64,000 bases of DNA from Candidatus Allofournierella pullicola (GTDB lineage: Bacteria; Bacillota; Clostridia; Oscillospirales; Ruminococcaceae): assembly GCA_019114225.1 (NCBI GenBank), contig DXFW01000002.1:145564-209563 (forward strand). Reading direction: 5' to 3'. A model generated the notes under the pieces. It was not told where the DNA came from, searched no databases, and saw only the letters and a program-made list of their open reading frames with translations. The position numbers were made by a program, and so were the translations under genes. Positions 60,326 to 64,000 of this stretch are shown in pieces (position 1 is the stretch's first letter; each line of letters opens with the position of its first letter).

Positions 60326-61354
60326 TTACAGATGGAAGCGCCAGCGGATGGCGTCGCGGCGGACTTCGCCGGGGCGCAGGATGACGTCCTGGCCGAAGGC
60401 GGGCTGGTTCACCGCGTCGGGGAAGGTCTGGGGTTCCAGGCAGAAACCGCTGCGCTTTGCGTGGCCCTGCATGAAGTTGCCGGAATAGAACTGCACGCCG
60501 GGCAGGGTGGTCTCCACCGTCATGGTAACGCCGGTGGCGGGGCTCGTCACCTCGGCCAGCGGGCGCAGGCCGTCAGAACCGGGGGCGGCGTCCAGCGCGA
60601 AGTTGTGGTCATAGCCTCCGGCGATGGCCAGCTGGGGGCAGTTTTGCCCAATGCGCTCGCCAATGGCGTGGGGCTCGGTGAAGTCAAAGGGAGTGTTTTC
60701 CACTGCCGCCAGTTCGCCGGTGGGGATGAGCGTCTCGTCCACCGGGGTGTAGCGGCCGGCAAACAGGCGCAGCCGGTGGGCCATCACAGCCTCGGGGCCC
60801 GCGTCCTTGCCAGCCAGGTTCCAGTAGGCGTGGCAGGTGAAGGCGGCGGGGCTGGCTTTGTCCGCTTCGGCTTCCCATTCCAGGGAGAAACCATCCTCCA
60901 ACAGCTTCCAGCGCACCGTCAGCTCCAGCTTGCCGGGATAGCCCTGGTCGCCGTCGGGGCTGGTGAGGCCCAGCTCCAGCAGGTCGTCCTCCGCCCTCAC
61001 AAGGCGGAACACCCGGGTGTTGAAGCCCTCCACGCCGCCGTGCAGGTGATTCTCGCCGTTGTTGCAGGCCAGCTGATAGTCCTTGCCGTCCAGCGTGAAG
61101 CGGCCTTTGGCGATCCGATTGGCCACCCGCCCCACAAAAACGCCCAGGTAGTCCGGGCAGGCAAGGTAGGCGGCCGGGTCATCGTAGTTCACCAGAACTT
61201 CCACCGGTTTGCCCTCCGGGCCGGGCACCGCCACCCGCTGCAGGGTGGAGCCACGGTCCAGCACCGAGAGGGAGACCCCGCCCTTTTCCAGCGTGTAGCG
61301 GTGGACGGGCGTGCCGTCCGGCAGGGTGAGAAACAGTTCTTTCGTCACAGACAT
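60326..61354 (-). CDS. galM: Aldose 1-epimerase (galactose mutarotase)
   Basis: 342 residues. The mutarotase signatures NGENHLHGG (with catalytic-site His), FTCHAYWNLAG and GGYDHNFALD are clear, and the catalytic Glu lies in SGFCLEPQTFPDAVN. It speeds beta to alpha galactose (or glucose) before phosphorylation by GalK, encoded 21 bp upstream in the same operon. Confidence 0.95.
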   Translation of the reverse strand: MSVTKELFLTLPDGTPVHRYTLEKGGVSLSVLDRGSTLQRVAVPGPEGKPVEVLVNYDDPAAYLACPDYLGVFVGRVANRIAKGRFTLDGKDYQLACNNGENHLHGGVEGFNTRVFRLVRAEDDLLELGLTSPDGDQGYPGKLELTVRWKLLEDGFSLEWEAEADKASPAAFTCHAYWNLAGKDAGPEAVMAHRLRLFAGRYTPVDETLIPTGELAAVENTPFDFTEPHAIGERIGQNCPQLAIAGGYDHNFALDAAPGSDGLRPLAEVTSPATGVTMTVETTLPGVQFYSGNFMQGHAKRSGFCLEPQTFPDAVNQPAFGQDVILRPGEVRRDAIRWRFHL

Positions 61355-61375
61355 GGGTGCAGCCCTCTCTTTCGT

Positions 61376-62677
61376 TCAGTCGTTTTCGGTCAGGTGGACG
61401 CCGCCCACCGGGCGGATGGACACCACGTGGCACATCCCCTCGCCCAGCAGCGCCTCCATGCCGGCCTTGAAGGCGGGCACAAAGTCCAGCGGGACGTAAG
61501 CCTGGATGGTGCCGGCAAAGCCGCCGCCGTGCACACGGTGGGCGCCGCGGCCGGCCAGCAGGGTGCCCGCCAGCGCCAGCGCAACAGCCACCGGCTGTTC
61601 CTCGGCGGGCTTGGAGCGGCAGAACACGTTCTGCAGATAGTTGAAGCTGGAAACACCGCTCTCGCTCACCAGACGCAAATAACGGTCGAACTCGCCCGCG
61701 GCCAGCGCCTGGGCCTGCAGGGCGGCCCGCTCGTCGTCGGCGTAGAAGTGGAAGGCCCGCAGCACCGCCCGGTCGCCCAGCTCTTTGCGCAGGGCGGGCA
61801 GGGCGCGATAGAAGTTCTCCTTGGGCACGTCCCGCAGCACCTGGCCGCCCAGGGCGGCGGCCACCGCCTTCATCTCGGCGGGGATGGCGGCGTACTCGCC
61901 GGTGAGGTCGGCGTGGTCGGCGCCGGTGTCCACAATGCACAAAGCGTAGCCCTGGCCCGCCAGGTCCAGCGAGAGGGGCTGCACCACCGGCGCGGCGGGG
62001 TCGGCAAAGTCCATGGCCACCACGCCGCCCACGGAACTGGCCATCTGGTCCAAAAGGCCCGAGGGCTTGCCGAAGAAGACGTTCTCGGCGTACTGGCCGA
62101 TCTGGGCGATGGTGACGGGGCTCTCGGCGCCGCCGGCAAACAGATGGTTGGCGATGTTGCCGATGAGCACCTCAAAAGCGGCGGAGCTGGAAAGGCCGCT
62201 GCCCTTCAGCACCGCGGAAGTGGTGTAGGCGTCGAAGCCCTGCACCGGCCAGCCCTTTGCGGCAAAGGCGGCGCACACGCCCCGGATGAGGGAGGCGGAG
62301 TGGTTGGCCTCCTCCTCCACGGGGGTCAGCCGGTCCAGGTCCACCACATCCATCTTGAACCCTTCGCTGAGCACCCGCACCGTGTTGGTGCCGTTGGGGG
62401 CGGCCAGGGCGATCACGTCCAGGTCCACGCTGGCGGCCAGCACGCGGCCGTGCTGGTGGTCGGTGTGGTTGCCGCCCAACTCGGTGCGGCCGGGGGCAGA
62501 GTAGAAGGCAAACTCGCGCTCGCCGTCGCCAAAGGCGGCGGCAAAGCCCTCGGTCAGGCGGGCGTAGCGGGCGCGGCATTCGGCGGCGGAGCGGCCGGCG
62601 CAGCCGTACAGGCTGGCAAAAGCGGCGTCCCACCGGCCGGCGGAAAGATCTGCGCGGAGCTGTTGGATGTTTCTCAT
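61376..62677 (-). CDS. galK: Galactokinase
   Basis: Phosphorylates alpha-D-galactose at C1. 433 residues, slightly longer than E. coli GalK. The galactose signature ELGGNHTDHQHG (near residue 65), the GHMP ATP loop GSGLSSSAAFEVLIG and the third motif RVHGGGFAGTIQAYVP are present. It is the first gene of galK-galM. Upstream on the minus strand there is a TGGTATAAT extended -10. Products could feed UDP-galactose and glf. Confidence 0.96.
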   Translation of the reverse strand: MRNIQQLRADLSAGRWDAAFASLYGCAGRSAAECRARYARLTEGFAAAFGDGEREFAFYSAPGRTELGGNHTDHQHGRVLAASVDLDVIALAAPNGTNTVRVLSEGFKMDVVDLDRLTPVEEEANHSASLIRGVCAAFAAKGWPVQGFDAYTTSAVLKGSGLSSSAAFEVLIGNIANHLFAGGAESPVTIAQIGQYAENVFFGKPSGLLDQMASSVGGVVAMDFADPAAPVVQPLSLDLAGQGYALCIVDTGADHADLTGEYAAIPAEMKAVAAALGGQVLRDVPKENFYRALPALRKELGDRAVLRAFHFYADDERAALQAQALAAGEFDRYLRLVSESGVSSFNYLQNVFCRSKPAEEQPVAVALALAGTLLAGRGAHRVHGGGFAGTIQAYVPLDFVPAFKAGMEALLGEGMCHVVSIRPVGGVHLTEND

Positions 62678-62716
62678 TGGATAAGACCCCTTTCACGGGC
62701 GTTTTTTGTCCCGTTC

Positions 62717-62725
62717 ATTATACCA
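62717..62725 (-). promoter_or_regulatory. Extended -10 promoter of galK-galM
   Basis: On the minus strand TGGTATAAT lies about 40 bp before the ATG; no good -35 is visible. AAAGGGG is the ribosome site. Confidence 0.65.
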
Positions 62726-62761
62726 TGAAAGCCCCGCCGCGTACAGGGCCGGGAGGGGTTC

Positions 62762-62790
62762 TTGTCAAGAAAAGACAGGAATTGTATAAT
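62762..62790 (+). promoter_or_regulatory. Promoter of the PH-domain protein gene
   Basis: TTGTCA (62762-62767) and TATAAT (62785-62790) are 17 bp apart. Confidence 0.85.
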
Positions 62791-62820
62791 ATAATGAAGA
62801 ACAGAAAAGGAGGGACCGCC

Positions 62821-63201
62821 ATGGAGCGACCCGGCGTTGTCTGGCAGGACCGCAAGCGTATCATTTTCGGCCTGCCCTGGACCTTTACGAAATATGTGCT
62901 CACCAAGGAAAAACTGCTCATCCAGACCGGTATCCTGAACACGAAGGAAGAGGAAGTGCGCCTCTACCGCATTATGGACGTGACCCTGCGCCGCTCGCTG
63001 GGCCAGCGCCTGTTCGGCCTGGGCACCATCCACTGCTGCTCGGCGGACAAATCCACCCCCGAGTTCGACATCAAGTGGATCCCCGACTCCGCCGCCGTGA
63101 AGGAGAAGCTCTCCGACCTGGTGGAAGCCGAGCGGATGGCCAAGCGGGTGAGCAGCCGGGAGTTTATGAGCGACGAGGACGACGGAGAGGACGTGCTGTG
63201 A
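62821..63201 (+). CDS. Bacterial PH-domain protein (YdbS-like)
   Basis: 126 residues from ATG 62821 (AAAAGGAGGG upstream); the longer frame runs through the promoter. The bPH_2 pattern is seen: WTFTKYVLTKEKLLIQTGILNTKEEEVRLYRIMDVTLRRSLGQRLFGLGTIHCCSADKSTP as one continuous beta-rich domain with the family hallmark R-x-x-D-V between strands. An acidic tail follows. There is no membrane helix, unlike many YdbS proteins. Its function is unknown. Confidence 0.82.
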   Translation: MERPGVVWQDRKRIIFGLPWTFTKYVLTKEKLLIQTGILNTKEEEVRLYRIMDVTLRRSLGQRLFGLGTIHCCSADKSTPEFDIKWIPDSAAVKEKLSDLVEAERMAKRVSSREFMSDEDDGEDVL

Positions 63202-63208
63202 GACTCGC

Positions 63209-63237
63209 TTTACACCCGGCGGCCATTGTGCTACAAT
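63209..63237 (+). promoter_or_regulatory. Promoter of larE
   Basis: TTTACA (63209-63214) and TACAAT (63232-63237) have 17-bp spacing. It would start RNA near 63244, giving a leader of about 138 nt. Confidence 0.8.
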
Positions 63238-63243
63238 AAGACC

Positions 63244-63381
63244 CGATAAGTCCGCGTCAGGAAGGCGCGGCGGCGCATTTTAATAAGCAACGATGAAGAA
63301 TGCCACGAAGGCACGGCTGCCCCGCCAAGCGGCGAAGGGCGGCGCTTTCGCGGCATTTTTTTGGTGATTTGAGGTGTGGGG
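63244..63381 (+). promoter_or_regulatory. Structured leader upstream of larE
   Basis: The leader has a first part (63244-63296) with possible pairing among GCGCGG/CCGCG-type segments and an unpaired TTTTAATAAGCAACGATGAAG stretch, followed by a large terminator hairpin. I could not match it to a known riboswitch by eye. The layout, aptamer-sized region then terminator then gene, suggests conditional termination. Confidence 0.5.
63296..63362 (+). terminator. Attenuator-like intrinsic terminator before larE
   Basis: AATGCC-x-CGAA (63296-63307) pairs with CTTTCG-x-GGCATT (63341-63355 region), enclosing a second GC-rich stem, and is followed by a 7-T run. It lies between the larE promoter and its start codon, so it must be bypassed for larE expression. 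Confidence 0.7.
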
Positions 63382-64000
63382 ATGAAACTGGAGGAATTTC
63401 TGCGGGGCAGGGCCGCGGCGCTGGCCTTTTCCGGGGGCACCGATTCCGCTCTGCTGCTGGCGGCGGCGGTGAAGGCGGGCTGCCGGGTGCAGCCCTATTT
63501 TGTGCACAGCGCCTTTCAGCCGGCCTTTGAGCTGGAGGACGCACAGCGCCTCTGCGCCCAGCTGGGGGTGGAGCTGCGGGTGCTGGAGGCAAAACCGCTG
63601 GAAGACGAACAGGTGCGGGCCAACGGGCCGCAGCGCTGTTATTATTGTAAGAGGATGATTTTTTCGGCGCTGGCAAGCGCCGCCGCGGCGGACGGTTTTT
63701 CCGAAATATGGGACGGCACCAACGCCAGCGATGACGCGGCGGACCGGCCCGGCATGCGGGCGCTGGCGGAGCTGAAGGTGGTGAGCCCTCTGCGGCTGTG
63801 CGGGCTGACCAAGACGGACGTGCGGCGCATGAGCCGGGAACTGGGTCTGTTCACCGCGGCAAAGCCCGCCTATGCCTGCCTTGCCACCCGGGTGCCCACC
63901 GGCACGGCCCTGGAGGCTGTGACCCTGCGGCGGGTGGAGCAGGCGGAAGGCGCGCTGATGGCTATGGGCTTTTCCGACTTGAGGGTGCGGGTGCTGGGGC
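63382..64000 (+). CDS. larE: ATP-dependent sacrificial sulfur transferase LarE (partial, runs off the window)
   Basis: 206 residues are visible; the end lies beyond the window. The PP-loop SGGTDSALLLAA (about 17-28) marks the ATP pyrophosphatase fold, and WDGTNASDDAADRPG and PLRLCGLTKTDVRR follow the LarE pattern. Cys residues occur in RCYYCKRMIF and YACLATRVPTG, the three-Cys set of LarE proteins thought to carry an iron-sulfur cluster. LarE adds sulfur to the pyridinium precursor of the nickel-pincer nucleotide cofactor used by lactate racemase-type enzymes. LarB and LarC are not seen and may follow. Confidence 0.88.
   Translation, partial: MKLEEFLRGRAAALAFSGGTDSALLLAAAVKAGCRVQPYFVHSAFQPAFELEDAQRLCAQLGVELRVLEAKPLEDEQVRANGPQRCYYCKRMIFSALASAAAADGFSEIWDGTNASDDAADRPGMRALAELKVVSPLRLCGLTKTDVRRMSRELGLFTAAKPAYACLATRVPTGTALEAVTLRRVEQAEGALMAMGFSDLRVRVLG

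Noticed and set aside
60233..62728. 831-codon open frame on the plus strand across galM and galK
   Set aside because: It is the antisense shadow of two well-recognised minus-strand genes and crosses their intergenic gap and a terminator.
63244..63296. Known riboswitch class before larE (cobalamin, THF, TPP, NiCo, fluoride or guanidine)
   Set aside because: None of the conserved core sequences I know for these classes could be found by eye, so only an unclassified leader is reported.

Overview
The window is a GC-rich stretch of chromosome from what looks like an anaerobic gut Clostridium-class bacterium, probably order Oscillospirales / Ruminococcaceae. This is inferred from gene content (GlgC-GlgD-GlgA glycogen genes, UPF0735 ACT protein beside hom, LytTR/GHKL pairs, DUF975-CmpB membrane protein, a bilirubin-reductase operon), strong AGGAGG Shine-Dalgarno sites and sigma-A type promoters. 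No phage, insertion sequence, CRISPR array or rRNA was seen. Genes are dense on both strands and most operons end in strong, often bidirectional, hairpin terminators.

Layout. 1-4100: glycogen synthesis (end of an upstream gene, glgC, glgD, glgA). 4.2-5.2 kb: anchored beta-lactamase-fold serine hydrolase. 5.3-10.3 kb (minus): uridine kinase and a compact FkbH / ACP / MaoC / SDR / GNAT cluster that looks like an acyl-carrier-protein-bound glyceryl-type pathway without a polyketide synthase. 10.4-13.6 kb: BofC-like small protein and a class A penicillin-binding protein that seems to start at AUA. 13.8-17.7 kb: ACT protein, homoserine dehydrogenase, homoserine kinase, aspartokinase. 17.9-25.6 kb: LytTR/GHKL two-component system and two GH3 glycosidases, one membrane anchored with reversed domain order. 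25.7-28.5 kb: GtrA-like protein, GT2 glycosyltransferase and UDP-galactopyranose mutase. 28.6-32.4 kb (minus): large membrane protein and an ECF sigma / zinc-finger anti-sigma / YfjL-like operon. 32.6-35.5 kb: NagB, a Gfo/Idh/MocA oxidoreductase and a GT8 glycosyltransferase. 35.5-39.3 kb: LRR/InlB-repeat surface protein with an odd 5' end and a DUF975-CmpB fusion.

39.3-45.5 kb holds the most notable system. It has a BrnQ-type transporter, then a minus-strand operon of MarR regulator (bilQ-like), short bilirubin reductase (bilR-like, HGDR motif), flavodoxin (bilS-like) and a small four-helix membrane protein. The operon is driven by a consensus promoter overlapped by two nearly identical 17-bp palindromes. 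Next to it a MerR regulator and a divergent MATE efflux pump share a 19-bp-spacer promoter. The bil genes themselves were described in 2024; the operator layout, the fourth gene and the neighbouring efflux pair are the less explored parts.

45.5-52.9 kb: tRNA-Arg(CCT), ZIP transporter, GntR/ABC operon, OmpR/HisKA two-component system and two exported proteins. 52.9-56.4 kb (minus): iron alcohol dehydrogenase, aldehyde dehydrogenase and two uncharacterised proteins. 56.6-60.3 kb: pentose-phosphate operon (AraD, FSA-type aldolase, split transketolase, YbaK). 60.3-62.7 kb (minus): galK-galM. 62.8-64.0 kb: PH-domain protein and a cut-off larE behind a leader with an intrinsic terminator.
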